The position numbers and the translations under genes were made by a program. From Massospora cicadina (taxonomy: Eukaryota; Entomophthoromycota; Entomophthoromycetes; Entomophthorales; Entomophthoraceae): a stretch of 64,000 nt of DNA. Positions 54,970 through 64,000 of the stretch are shown in pieces (position 1 is the first letter of the stretch; every line of letters starts with the position of its first letter). The notes beneath the pieces were generated by a model. That model saw only the letters and a program-made list of their open reading frames with translations, had not been told where the DNA came from and did not search any database. The stretch spans positions 85,078 to 149,077 of the forward strand of contig JAKSZP010013324.1 of NCBI GenBank assembly GCA_022478985.1. Reading direction: 5' to 3'.

Positions 54970-56900
54970 TCATGCCCTATGCTGACTCCTCTTTTTCGAC
55001 TCTTCTGCTTGTTTTTTCCAACATTGAGTTTCCATATGTCCCACTAGACCACAATAGTTGCACGGCTCCTTCTTCAGTTTAGGTTTGGGTCTAGGTGGCA
55101 TCACATGGATATAAGAACAAGGGCTATTAGTGGAGTTCAGGTGTACCACACAATTAAGAATCTCCATAAGCGCCTCTTTGATGTTGAGAATAGATCTGAT
55201 ATCTCTTTTAAGTGATTTTTAATGCAGTAATAACTGAGTATGAGAAGCAAACGCACTCATCACAGCAGAAATGGCATAATATACAGTAATATGATCACAA
55301 ATAGTGAGAGTCTGGGCCTCATGATAAAATCTCTTAGCAAAATATTGGATTGACTCTCCTCGCTTGATTTGGATGCTCATAAAGGCTTGCTTTTGATTTG
55401 ATAGGATTTGATCACTCCCAAAATTCCTTAATAAGGGCTGTTTTACTTGAGCCCACATATTGCAAACCTTAAGGTGAGGAACCATGATTCATTGAGTGAA
55501 CTGGCTAAGACAAGAGGTAATATGCCGTACTTTCTGTTGATCTGTCGCCCCATCCATTGCTTGCTAATAGACAAATAGAAATGAATGTATGCTACCTTCA
55601 CCCGGCTCAAACTTATCCTAAAAAGGTAGGTTTGAATGTAGTGGGTTCATTGCTCAAGAGATGTACACCCAATGTCATGACTGGATCAGCTTTGGAGGGT
55701 TCAGACTCTGGGATATGGGCTTGAGTGGGAATTTGGTCAACTTGTTGCCTTAAATGGTTGAGGTCATCCTGTAATTTTACGAACCCATTGAATAATATGG
55801 TCATTTGCAGACGTTTGAGTTAAGTTGGAAATTGCAGTGAGCATCTCTTCTTGCTTATTCTTGAGTACTCCGCATTTAGCAGTTAATCATATAATGGAAG
55901 CTGATAATAATGAAAACTGGGTTTCTTACATAGTTTGGTTAGCATTGCGTAGATGATGAGCATTATCCACGCCATCTGATAAGTTGGTTAGAGAATAATC
56001 CAGGTCATTCAGAAGGCTATCTAAAGATAAGAAACACCCTTGAGCTATGGTTTGGATTTGAGTTTCTAACGCCTGTACTCTTGATAATATTAGACTCAAA
56101 GGTTCAGAATCGTGAATTGAAAGCGTGGAGCCAGGGGGACAGGGAGGTCTGGGGGGTCCTTGCAAACCATCGCGACCTGCAGGCCCAGGTGGGTTTTGTT
56201 GACCCACAGGGCCTTGAGGACCCCATTCACCAGGGGGTCCTGGGATCACCGAAGGAGAACTAGGTGGACCATGAGGACCAGCAGGACCAGGTCCACCTTC
56301 TATAAAAGTATCCACAATTCAAACAAGTTGTTGGAGTAGCACGTCAAGTTCAACAAACCTTTCTCATGTTGGGCCCGCAATTTTCCCAGTTGTCTAGTAA
56401 TCTCATCTTCAATCTAGTGATTCAGAGGTGTATAGGATTAGCAACATCACTAACCTGTTGAGATACTTCTTGGCTGATGTACCCCACAACTCCATTGTCA
56501 ATTATCACCAGATGGTTATGTAGATCTTTAATCTCCCTTCTATTATCGAGTATGGCTTCCCAATTGTACCAACCAAAGTTAGAAGCCATCTCATAGAAGG
56601 AGGATAACTGAGAATGAAATTGTTGCGCCAGGGTCAACTGGTGTTAGATCTTGAGATGATGCGATCCCAAAATCTGGAGTACGTGATGAGTGGCGGGACG
56701 TATGTACTGCTGGAGGTACTGCTGTGTTCTAGCCAAACTGACTTTGGTATGTTGTAAAACCTCTATGTTGTATAAATACATCATATTAGCGGCAGCCTTG
56801 GATTCTTGGTCTTGGTTAGGACAGCCACCGGGTTGGATAGCCCCCTTATTAAGCCTTTGACCGTTTCTTCTACATCTGAAGATTGAATTTGATAATTATC
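54970..56900 (-). pseudogene. gag: gypsy D Gag with coiled coil, collagen-like segment, capsid and zinc knuckle
   Basis: Order on the minus strand: an acidic N-terminal region (56950-56650, several frames) and a helical block 56637-56422 (EAILDNRREIKDLHNHLVII). A collagen-like Gly-X-Y run at about 56300-56130 includes GPAGPHGPP, PGPPGEWGPQGPVG and PPGPAGRDGLQGPP. A coiled-coil-like stretch (SRVQALETQIQTIAQG near 56090) follows, then LRQQVDQIPTQAH near 55745. The capsid-like block at 55485-55219 has VKQPLLRNFGSDQ and YFAKRFYHEAQTL. The zinc knuckle CNYCGLVGHMETQCWKK lies near 55065-55015. A collagen-like tract could give a trimeric stalk between two helical regions. That is inference; the sequence itself is plain. 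Frameshifts and stops separate the blocks. Confidence 0.72.
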
Positions 56901-57094
56901 TTGGTCAGGGCCCTCTATGGCCAAGTCCATAGAAGCTCGAAATTAAAGATTACTGATATTAGCGGAAGGCATCTCCTGCCTATTGGAGTGTACCCATCAG
57001 GTAATAACATTGATTCCTCGGAAGAGGTGCTTTCTTCACTAGACATATTCATCGTCATGAAATTATGTTTTCATCAGGTAGCCTCAGAAGCAGA

Positions 57095-57111
57095 CCTTGC
57101 AGAAAGCACCA
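57095..57111 (-). promoter_or_regulatory. primer-binding site of gypsy D (different from the others)
   Basis: The minus strand inside the 5' LTR reads TGGTGCTTTCTGCAAGG. It starts with TGG but diverges from TGGTGCTCACTACAGGGGC after seven bases, so a different tRNA primer is likely. Confidence 0.6.
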
Positions 57112-57112
57112 G

Positions 57113-57713
57113 TGTTGGTAATTTGATAGAAATTATTAATTCAGGCACTATGAAGGCTACAAAAATATTAGTTTTGTGGCTCTAGCAAAGATAGACAGAA
57201 GCGCAATGAAGTTATTAGTTCCATTGCAATAATTGATTCCAATCAGAAATAAAGAATTCTGTTATGAATAGATCAATTTGGGTTGGGACCATCTAGTACT
57301 AAAAAAATAGATCAAAATTGAGCTACGTGAGACAAAAATAGTGGTACTTTATTAGTTAGAAATGAGGGAAATTTATAGGGGTAGATTTGGTAGTTCTTTG
57401 TGATGATTTTTGTGATTCACCCGAGGCAAGATCTTTCCTAATAGATGACTGTTATTACTGAATATTATTGCCATACTCGTGATGGTCAGATCTGATAAGG
57501 TTCTTATTAGATGAGATTGACCTTCTTGTGGGATGTTTTGCCCCTTCAGATTGCTTAGCCTCATCCTTCAGAGGAGGCTGATAACTCTGAAGGGTTGACT
57601 GTTGGTCTATCTGAGAATCGGATATCTCTGATGGGGTTTTTACAATCTCAATAGACTGAGATACCGGATCTCAATCTTGATTATTTTTGGTCATCACAGT
57701 TTAATCCCCAACC
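57113..57713 (-). repeat. 5' LTR of gypsy D
   Basis: Starts TGTTGGTAATTTG. It is similar to 50725-51282 throughout but about 40 bp longer, chiefly by an extra stretch near 57260-57310 (AGATCAATTTGGGTTGGGACC). Confidence 0.88.
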
Positions 57714-58185
57714 CTAAGTTAGGCAGAGGGCATTTCAAATTTGTCTAAATGACAATTTAGCCTATCACCGCCCTTGAGAACCTTATCATCTTGATAAAGC
57801 TTGAATTTAGATGTTAGATTGACCTTTGGAATGATGTAATCATAGGGGAGCATTTTAATGTAGTCCCACCAATCATCCATCTTTCACATATTGTTAGTTT
57901 GGGCGAATACTAGAGTTCCTAAGTGGTGATTGGTTGCTAAAGTATTTTCACTACCCTGTCCCCTTCAGATCTATAAAAGGGATTTTTTTCTTTATGAAGT
58001 TGAGCTAATTTCAAGCTGATGGGAGGGATGACTTCAAGGTCATATTGACAATTTTTCTGGGGGTATGAAGCAACCCCTATCTTGGAATGACCTATTAGGC
58101 GGAATAGGGGGAATGAAACCATTACTCCAGTTAATAGGATTCTACTAAGAACTGGTCACAGATTTTATAACATCTAAAGTATTTT
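57714..58185 (-). repeat. right LTR of gypsy C, second part
   Basis: It continues the LTR broken at 50724 and matches the left LTR pieces (CTAAGTTAGGCAGAGGGC.., TAGCCTATCACC.., GATTTATAACATCTAAAGTATT). It is truncated at about 58185 by the LTR of gypsy E. Confidence 0.75.
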
Positions 58186-58742
58186 ATCATAAAATCGGCG
58201 GTATTCTGAAGATACACCAAAGGGATTTTGCACAGGGATCAACCCACTGAGCAGTAGGACCAATGGTATGATGATTATAGTCCTTGAAACAACAGAATAA
58301 ACTTTTAATGTATATGGAGCACTTGCTCCCACAACACTCTTTTATTTAATATAATAAAATACAGTGTATTTTCACTGTTCCTCTCACTCTAAACTATTAA
58401 CAACTTCCCTTCTCAATCATCTCATATCACCTATAACTCAGCAACTTCGGACAATACTGCTTCCTTGGCTTAGAAAGTTAATACCATATCTCATTGGCTC
58501 TGGCAATTCTTCATTCATTATTTCATGATCGCCTAATTTGAGGCGATTTACCAACTATTCATTGTACATAAATATCTCCTAATTGCCTCATATGGAAGTG
58601 ATCCAATAACCATCTGTACCAACCCAATATTGTCTCATCTTGAGTCACTCAATTAAATAATAACTCATATCAACTCGCGGATTCTATCCATTCCGTCATA
58701 ACAACTTAGAACTTATCTTCCAGTCATATCAGAATTGTAACA
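58186..58742 (-). repeat. 3' LTR of gypsy E
   Basis: Ends AGAATTGTAACA at 58742, followed by TTACCCCCTTGACTGGATGATAAG as in B at 38677. The left end is approximate (TCATAAAATCGGCGGTATTC aligned with TGTTAACTTTTGGCAGTATTG of B). Confidence 0.7.
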
Positions 58743-59545
58743 TTACCCCCTTGACTGGATGATAAGGTTCCTATTGCTTATACACCCATAGGAAATTGGC
58801 ATGCACTTGGTTGATGATCTGACTGCTCGCATGGTTCTTTTTAGTATATGCAGTCATACCTGTCTTCTCAATAACTTTGAACGGCCCAATCAAAATACTA
58901 ACCAACTTGTGCTTTCGCCCAAAAGCATGTTGACCATAGAATAAAACCATGTCCCTATCTTTGAAATGGGCTAACCCACTATATTGTACCTGATTGGCAG
59001 CTTGAGTCTTTATATTTCTTATCTAAATTAAACAAGTATGCTTATGTTTGAAATTTGATTAATGTGTCATCTAGGGTCATTAAATAACATTGAGGATCCA
59101 TTCCGCCAGTATCTTCAACACAGGCGTATAGCAGCGCTGGAAGAGCAGGGTATCATCCATATACTAATTGGAAGGGACTCTTCCCCGTGGCATAATGATA
59201 ATTAATATTATAGGCGAAGATGGGGGTGGACAAAAGGGAACTCCAATATGAGAGTCAATCCGCTAATATTTTATGGAGTATGTTCACTAAAGTCCCATTG
59301 ACCCACTCAACCATTCCTCTGGACTTGGGGTGGTATGGGGTTGTCAGAACCCCTCAGATGACCATCAGCTCATTAAGCTTTTAGAGGATATGGGAAGTGA
59401 AGTTAGTTTTATTATCAGTAAGGAGGAACTGAGGCAGCCATGCCACTGGATAATGCATTCCTTTATTAATTTGGTCACTGTGACCGCCCCCAAATATTAT
59501 ATCGCCCTTGCTTCAACCCACCAGGTTAAGTGTTCAATTGCCATC

Positions 59546-61093
59546 TGTTGGGATTTTGGGGAAGGAACTCCAACCTGAACCCTATTAACAGAGCCCTAAA
59601 GCCCCCAGCGAGTTAAAAGGCCATCAAGGCCCAAAGAAAAGCTAAAAATGGAAAGGAGATTAAGAGAAAATGGCAAGTTTATTAAATGGATCCTTGAGGT
59701 AATTTATATAACCTAAAGGGATCAGGAAGGGAAGGATCAGAAAGTTTTGGCATTGTTTGCTGACAACAAATGAGAAAACAAATGATAATATTATAAGGGA
59801 TGGGCGCATCCTCAGCATAAGTCGCCAGTGCGTAAAAAAGGATAAGAAATTGGGTGCAAGTGCTGAAAGGGATTTTGCCAAAACCCAATTGAGTGGTCGG
59901 CATCCTCAGCATTAGTTGCTGGTGCAGAATTAAATAAAATATAATTTAATTATCAGGGTCAGTCCCCAATACTTTGGATCAGGCTTACCACAAGTTAATG
60001 AGGAGCTCAATCTGGCATCCACCTGAAGGCAGGTTGCGACCCCTAGTTGGGGCTTCCACCAAACAATGGAGAATCCTGACAGAGCCCCCTCCAAGCCTCA
60101 ACTAGGGGTCAGAGCTGAAGCGGGGGCACCAGATCTGGTAGCGGGGAGGGATGGGCCAAGGTGGTCGGTGTGGACACAATGGAGGGACCTGGTGAGCATT
60201 ATTGGGGAGTGGCCTGGCATTGGTGTAAGAGCCAGCATTGGCGCTTGGGCCAGCATTAGGATCAGCACCTGGCATTGGCACTGAGGCTGGCATTGGGAGG
60301 AGGTCCTAGCATCAGGGTTATCACCCAGCATTGGCGCAGGGCTGGCATTGGCGTGGGGCTGACATTGGTGTGGGAGCTGTCTTTGGGAGGAGGTCCCAGC
60401 ATCAGGGTTGGCACCCGGCATTGGCGCTGAGGCCAGCATTGGGGATGACATCCCAGTACCCTGGCTTTCCCTCTTGGGTCAGAGGCCAGGGACCGCCCTC
60501 CTCCTTCCATTTTCAGCTCTCACTGAGAGCTCGGGTGTCCCTGTAGTGAGCACCATTGTTGGGATTTCAGAGGAGGGACTCTAACACAAACCCTATTAAC
60601 AGGGCCCTGAAGCACCCAGCGAGTTAAAAGTCCATCAAGGCCCAAAGAAAAGCTAAAAAAAGGAAAGGAGATTGGGAGAAAATGGTAAGTTTATTAAGTG
60701 GATCCTTGAGGTATTTATATGACCTCAAGGGATTGGGAAGGGAAGGATTGGAAAGTTTCAGCATTGATTACCGACAACAAATGAGAAAATGAACGATAAT
60801 ATTACAAGGAATGGGCGCATCCTTGGCATAAGTCACTGGTGCGCCCAAAAAGGATAAGCGATTGGGTGCAAGCACTGAAAGGGATTTTGCCATGACCCAA
60901 TTGAGTGGTTGGCATCCTCAGCATTAGTCGCTGGTGCTGAATTAAATAAAATACAATTTATTTATTGGGGTTGGTCCCCAATACTTTGGATTGGGCTCAC
61001 CCCAAGTTAATGGGGAGCCCAATCTGGCATCCACCCGAAGGTGGGTCACAACCCCTAGTTGGGGCTTCTCCCAATTAAGGGAGAATCCTGACA
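59546..61093 (-). mobile_element. TRIM-like non-autonomous LTR element F, inserted in integrase of E
   Basis: LTRs at 59546-60081 (536 bp) and 60557-61093 (537 bp) start TGTTGGGATT and end GAATCCTGACA. The target duplication is CCATC (59541-59545 and 61094-61098). The internal region is only about 475 bp. It has the shared primer-binding site next to the right LTR (CCCTGTAGTGAGCACCA, about 60539-60555), a purine-rich GGAGGGGGCTC next to the left one, and a minisatellite between. No gag or pol. It must be moved by proteins of another element, possibly one of the gypsies with the same primer site. Confidence 0.85.
60185..60455. repeat. minisatellite inside element F
   Basis: Imperfect repeats of a (GG)CCAGCATTGGCGCTGGG-type unit, about 18-27 bp (CCTGGCATTGGTG, GCCAGCATTGGCG, CTGGCATTGGGAGGAGGTCC..AGCATCAGGGTT). 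The GGAGGAGGTCC.AGCATCAGGGTT segment occurs twice (60296 and 60390). On the minus strand it stays open for 117 codons as a Pro/Met/Ala/Asn-rich repeat (PMPGANPDAGTSSQ), but nothing supports it being translated. Confidence 0.65.
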
Positions 61094-61624
61094 CCATCAA
61101 AATGTACTTAGACCAGTTAGCTCCCATTGGCGGAGGGCCAACAACATCCATGGAAACTGTATGCCAAGCAAAGTGCAGTTTCGCTAGTTGTAACAAGGTC
61201 TTCTGGCAGAACAGCTTTTCCACTTGGCACTAGTGGCAGGAGGAGATAGTATCAAGCACATCAAAGTTCATGCTTTCCCAGTAGTACCAAGGCCGCAATA
61301 TTTCCATTGTCTTGTGCACACCCCATGTCCAATGGCCATATGTGCGCTCATGATAGTATTAGGCCTTGTCAAGAATTGCAAAAAATGCAATGTTGAATCG
61401 CTGATCCACTTATATAACTCACCATTACGCTGGAAAGTATTAGCTCACATTTCATTCAAAAACTTTATGACTTGTGGCAGCTCATCATCATACTTACCGC
61501 TAAGCATCTTATTCTACATGATGTCACTTAGATCTGCTGTCACTGCAATTGTTAGTAATCTTGACAAGCAGTCTGCATTCTGGTGTTTGGCTCCCAGTTG
61601 GTGAAGAATCTCAAAATTGCAAGC

Positions 61625-62200
61625 TTACAGTTTAAGGGCCCATTGGGCTAGATGCCCCTCAGGCTCCTTAAGGTTCTGAAACCAGCATAACGAGTTGTGG
61701 TCCATTAAAACTTTAAACTTTACGCCATGCAAACATACTCTGAATTACTCATAAGCATAGATCAAAGCTAAGCACTCCCGCTCAGTCACAGTATAATTAC
61801 ATTCATGGCTATTCAGGCTTCAACTGCAGTAATCCACTGAGTGCTACTCCCCTTTGTCATCTTTTTGGGACAGAACTGCCACCACAGCAGAAAGAGACGC
61901 TATCATCTGTACAATAAATTCCTTTTCAAAATTTGGGTAGTGTAGCACTGGCACATTTTCCAACGCTGTTTAAAGTGTAATAAAGGAGTGTTTATGGCAT
62001 TCCGTCTATTCAAACGTGGCATCCTTTTTTAATAACTCAAACAGCGGACCTCCAGTACTTAAAGATGGGCATAAAGCGGTGATAGTAGCTGACAATCCCT
62101 AAAAATACTTGTATATTTCTCTTACTATTTGGTGTGGTCATCTTCCAGATGGCCTCACCTTAGCTGGTTGGGGCCGCAGCCCTGTTACATCAACAAAAAA
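61625..62200 (-). pseudogene. pol: gypsy E RNase H and RT C-terminal part
   Basis: RNase H blocks: CNYTVTERECLALIYAYE near 61800-61750, LHGVKFKVLMDHNSLCWF near 61720, and the linker NFEILHQLGAKHQNADCLSR near 61610-61560. At two points the frame has TAA (61745-61747 and 61625-61627) where element B has Gln. Further right the RT end reads VFLGIVSYYHRFMP near 62090 and DVTGLRPQPAKV near 62180, just before R1. Confidence 0.75.
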
Positions 62201-62219
62201 CCAGAGATACTCTAGCTGA

Positions 62220-63254
62220 CACCTCCATCGCTTCCACCACTCCTCCCTCTGGTGTAAGCTCAGCTGCTGCCAACCCAAATTTCTTTAGTGGGGCTCAATT
62301 CTCCCGCCCCCAACCTCAGCAAATTCTGACATGGCTTCCAAAGCAACAGCCAATCAAAACCTTAATTATATAAAAATTTGTTGATTTACGTCAACTGAGC
62401 CAATGGCTGAAACAGTTTCAGCTTAGCTGCCATGACTGACAGTTTATGGCCAATCAGGTGTGGCCAACTTGCCAACTCCAGTGGTTGAGCCAGCATAAGC
62501 TGAGTCAAATCCTTTCAAGTGTCTTAATTGGAGGTGACAAAAATGTCTGGTCATATAACGTTAAACCAGATTTTGCATTGAAGGAGTTTTTTTCAATCCT
62601 CCCAAATTGCACCCCCACCATTTTCGTCCTAAAAACGGTTATCCTATTTATAAAATATTAATAAAAAGGCAGCCAAAGCTGCTGCAGCTCCTGACAATAA
62701 CCTGCTCCACCAGAAACTCCAAGGGGCAAAGGAACCTCTGGTTGATGGTATTCCTATCCCAAATTTCCCTTATGGTTTTGAGGAAGATGCAAAGTATGAA
62801 ATTGATGAGCTCGCTTTTGGTGCAAGCCATGCATGCATTGACACAGCTAAAACTTATCTTTTTACGCCGAATATACTGAAATCCGCTGGCGCATCAAGGC
62901 TATCACTTGTGTGCTGGCTCTCATCACCTTTGCTGAGCATCAACTTGCTCAACACATTAAGGCGATGGACAATGCTGGCCTCATAAATGAAGAAATACAC
63001 AACTATACCTCCTTATGCTCCATGTCGCTGATGCTCCCACCCCAATGCTGTCCACCATGGTCCACCAGCTAAAGCAGGCGCCAGAAAAAAGTTTCCCCAA
63101 AGCTTCCACACCTTCTGATATGGCTTCCTAGACTGTTAGCTGAGGTGCCATATTAGGAATTTTTTATTTCTAATAATTTCTTTGTTTGGCCTTTTGCAAA
63201 TAAAGATGCATCGCAGCTACCCCTTTTGGGTTGGGCACCATTAGTGCTAAAAAG
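62220..63254 (+). mobile_element. retroposon R1 with 16-bp target duplication, carries an unrecognised ORF
   Basis: A 1035-bp plus-strand insert in the RT gene of E. The 16-bp repeat GAGATACTCTAGCTGA flanks it exactly (62204-62219 and 63255-63270), and RT coding of E rejoins when it is removed. Its 3' end is ..AGTGCTAAAAAG, a short A tract. A second, shorter copy is R2 (37220-37784). The long target duplication and A-rich end mean LINE-type (target-primed) insertion. Confidence 0.8.
62230..63130 (+). pseudogene. unrecognised protein encoded in R1
   Basis: I do not recognise this gene. A broken frame runs from a Ser/Ala/Pro-rich start (62230-62330) through a Trp/Gln-rich part (FVDLRQLSQWLKQFQL near 62385, QLQWLSQHKLSQIL near 62470). 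It then passes NVWSYNVKPDFALKEFFS near 62545 and an Ala/Lys stretch (AAKAAAAPDNN near 62675). The best-conserved part follows: GIPIPNFP, FEEDAKYEIDELAFG and SHACIDTAKT (62745-62850). R2 keeps that part with few changes. A frame change near 62880 leads to AEHQLAQHIKAMDNAGLINE. It could be the coding part of a LINE or DIRS-like element, or a processed copy of a host gene. Confidence 0.5.
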
Positions 63255-63895
63255 GAGATACTCTAGCTGATCCTTGAAAAAGTGACATTTATGGGGCTTT
63301 AATTTGATGTTGGCCTCAGCCAACTGGTGGAATACCTCTTCTGAATGGGTAAGGTGCTCAGAAAACGTGCGGGAGAAAACGTTGATATCATCAAGATATA
63401 CAAGAACGAATGACAGTTTCAAGTTGCCAAGGATAGTGTCCATCGTTCATCGGAATGTAGCTGGGGCATTACACAGCCCCTGTGGCATACTTGTCAGTTG
63501 AAAAAGCCCTTTTGACGTGATAATGGCGCATTTCTCCTGTTCCACCGCAGGTAACTTGATCTGCCAATAGCCAGATATCAAAATCATGTGTATTAGTAAG
63601 TTTCTCCTCCCAACTGGTTCAAACCATCATTGATTTGTGTAATGGGTATGAGTCCTTTTTCATAATGCCGTTGAGCTTGTGGTAGTCTATTACTACCCTT
63701 GTGATACCATCCTTTTTTGACAATTAGGACAGGTGAAGACCATGGGCTCTTTGACAGCTTGAGCATTCCTTGCTCCAGCAGTTTATTGATTTCTGCCATG
63801 ACAACTTCTTCCGCTGCTCTAGATTGATGGATTGGACGAGAACTGATGGGGGATGAGACCCATTGTCCACTTGATGGGTCACTCCCCACATGCAC
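63255..63895 (-). pseudogene. pol: gypsy E reverse transcriptase, N-terminal and catalytic part
   Basis: Read from 63895: IHQSRAAEEVVMAEINKLLE near 63830 and SPWSSPVLIVKKG near 63745. After a frame change near 63600 comes the LPQGLCNAP-type region near 63480 (reads MPQGLCNAPATF-like), MDTILGNLKLSFVLVYLDDI near 63440-63390 (YLDD intact), FSRTFSEHL and LKPHKCHFFKDQLEYL near 63290. There the R1 insertion begins. The coding sequence resumes at 62203 on the far side. Confidence 0.8.
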
Positions 63896-64000
63896 CCTAA
63901 ATCATGATCATTGACAGCAAAGATATCTTATATTTTTGAAATAAGGCTTCCGCTTGATCTTTCTGGCCTTTAATTAATCTCATTAAATTTTCACACGGTA
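63896..64000 (-). other. continuation of gypsy E pol beyond the window
   Basis: About 100 bp upstream of the RT, probably the protease/RT linker. No motif is visible. Confidence 0.3.

Larger units (their letters stand above)
50725..57713 (-). mobile_element. Ty3/gypsy element D, complete with LTRs, collagen-like Gag
   Basis: A 7.0-kb minus-strand element. LTRs are at 50725-51282 and 57113-57713, with a perfect 5-bp target duplication CTAAG (50720-50724, 57714-57718). Genes are in gypsy order. Its primer-binding site differs from that of the other elements. The Gag contains a collagen-like Gly-X-Y segment and a CCHC zinc knuckle. RT keeps YLDD. Frameshifts and stops are numerous. Confidence 0.88.
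36942..58185 (-). mobile_element. Ty3/gypsy element C, the oldest member of the nest (composite span)
   Basis: Minus-strand element C has its own internal region at 45575-50462. Its left LTR is in pieces (36942-37219, 37785-38181, 45462-45574), split by R2 and gypsy B. Its right LTR (50463-50724, 57714-58185) is split by gypsy D and then cut by gypsy E. Matching LTR landmarks on both sides are AGGAGTATTAAAACT, GAATCTGAAAGAAAGAACC-type sequence, and GTTAGGCAGAGGG..TAGCCTATCACC. Its right end lies beyond gypsy E, outside the window, so the target duplication cannot be checked. Confidence 0.8.
58760..61620 (-). pseudogene. pol: gypsy E integrase, interrupted by element F
   Basis: Reading from the right: zinc-domain region near 61560-61230; catalytic-core start AWHTVSMDVVGPPPMGANWS near 61160; then the F insertion at 61093-59546. 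The core resumes at 59545 with PYHPKSRGMVEWVNGTLVN-like text near 59310 (Glu region). The C-terminal block MVLFYGQHAFGRKHKLVS sits near 58950 with ILIGPFKVIEKTGMTAYT. Several stops are present. The insertion separates the first Asp from the Glu, so no integrase can be made. Confidence 0.75.
58186..64000 (-). mobile_element. Ty3/gypsy element E (same family as B), runs off the window
   Basis: Minus-strand element with its 3' LTR at 58186-58742 and integrase, RNase H and RT to the right. It is interrupted by F (59546-61093) and R1 (62220-63254). It resembles B in its LTR and in the GVKF..D(H).SL and HQLGAKHQNADCL blocks. Gag and the 5' LTR are beyond 64000. It lies in the right LTR of C. Confidence 0.8.

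Noticed and set aside
60098..60451. 117-codon minus-strand Pro/Met/Ala-rich ORF as a gene of element F
   Set aside because: It is the minisatellite read in frame. There is no domain, and no evidence that F encodes protein.
1..64000. CRISPR array or bacterial operons
   Set aside because: Tandem repeats have no unique spacers of constant length, and all coding matches are eukaryotic transposon families.
1..64000. fungal RIP (CpA to TpA) as sole cause of the stops
   Set aside because: TGG decays to TGA (CpC context on the other strand) rather than TAG, and CpA/TpG remain abundant by eye. Dinucleotide ratios would have to be computed to settle it.

Overview
This window is eukaryotic DNA built almost entirely from transposable elements in several states of decay. 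I could not identify any host gene, tRNA, rRNA or CRISPR array. The element mix (Ty3/gypsy LTR retrotransposons, L1/Tx1-like LINEs with an apurinic-type endonuclease, DD34E Tc1-like DNA transposons, Helitrons and a Helentron) points to a large repeat-rich eukaryotic genome. The sequence does not fix the lineage. An early-diverging fungus or an invertebrate would both fit, and I make no firm claim.

Layout, left to right. 1-1588: 5' end of a minus-strand gypsy element (G0: gag fragment, primer-binding site, LTR). 1589-8740: plus-strand LINE (LINE-1) whose ORF1 begins with a long array of 13-residue Trp repeats, followed by a zinc-knuckle region and an endonuclease/RT ORF2. 8804-10263: short non-autonomous Helitron. 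10275-10570: about 70-bp tandem repeats. 10775-25924: one Tc1-like element (Tc1-A) split by two large insertions. These are LINE-2 (minus, about 10931-16130) and an 8-kb block (17497-25670) holding a Helitron end, a 5'-truncated LINE-3 with a 15-bp target duplication, a foldback block, tandem repeats and a gypsy element with both LTRs (A, 19451-25637, target duplication AGTAT).

26985-34050: a Helentron (HUH Rep, PIF1-like helicase and a separate AP-type endonuclease, minus strand) bracketed by tandem-repeat arrays in inverted orientation. 34341-36030: a second, nearly complete Tc1-like copy (Tc1-B).

36942 to the window end is a gypsy nest. Element C is the host. Its left LTR is interrupted by a small retroposon (R2) and by gypsy B (38182-45461). 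Its right LTR is interrupted by gypsy D (50725-57713, target duplication CTAAG, collagen-like Gag segment) and by gypsy E (58186 to beyond 64000). E carries a 1.5-kb TRIM-like element F (59546-61093, target duplication CCATC) and retroposon R1 (62220-63254, 16-bp target duplication).

All gypsy-type elements, LINE-2, LINE-3 and the Helentron run on the minus strand; LINE-1, both Tc1 copies and R1 run on the plus strand. Every coding region has frameshifts and/or in-frame stops, so coding entries are called pseudogenes. The gypsy elements, except D, share one primer-binding motif, so they probably use the same tRNA primer although their LTRs differ. Coordinates of LTRs and target duplications were read directly. 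LINE 5' ends and internal gene limits are approximate.
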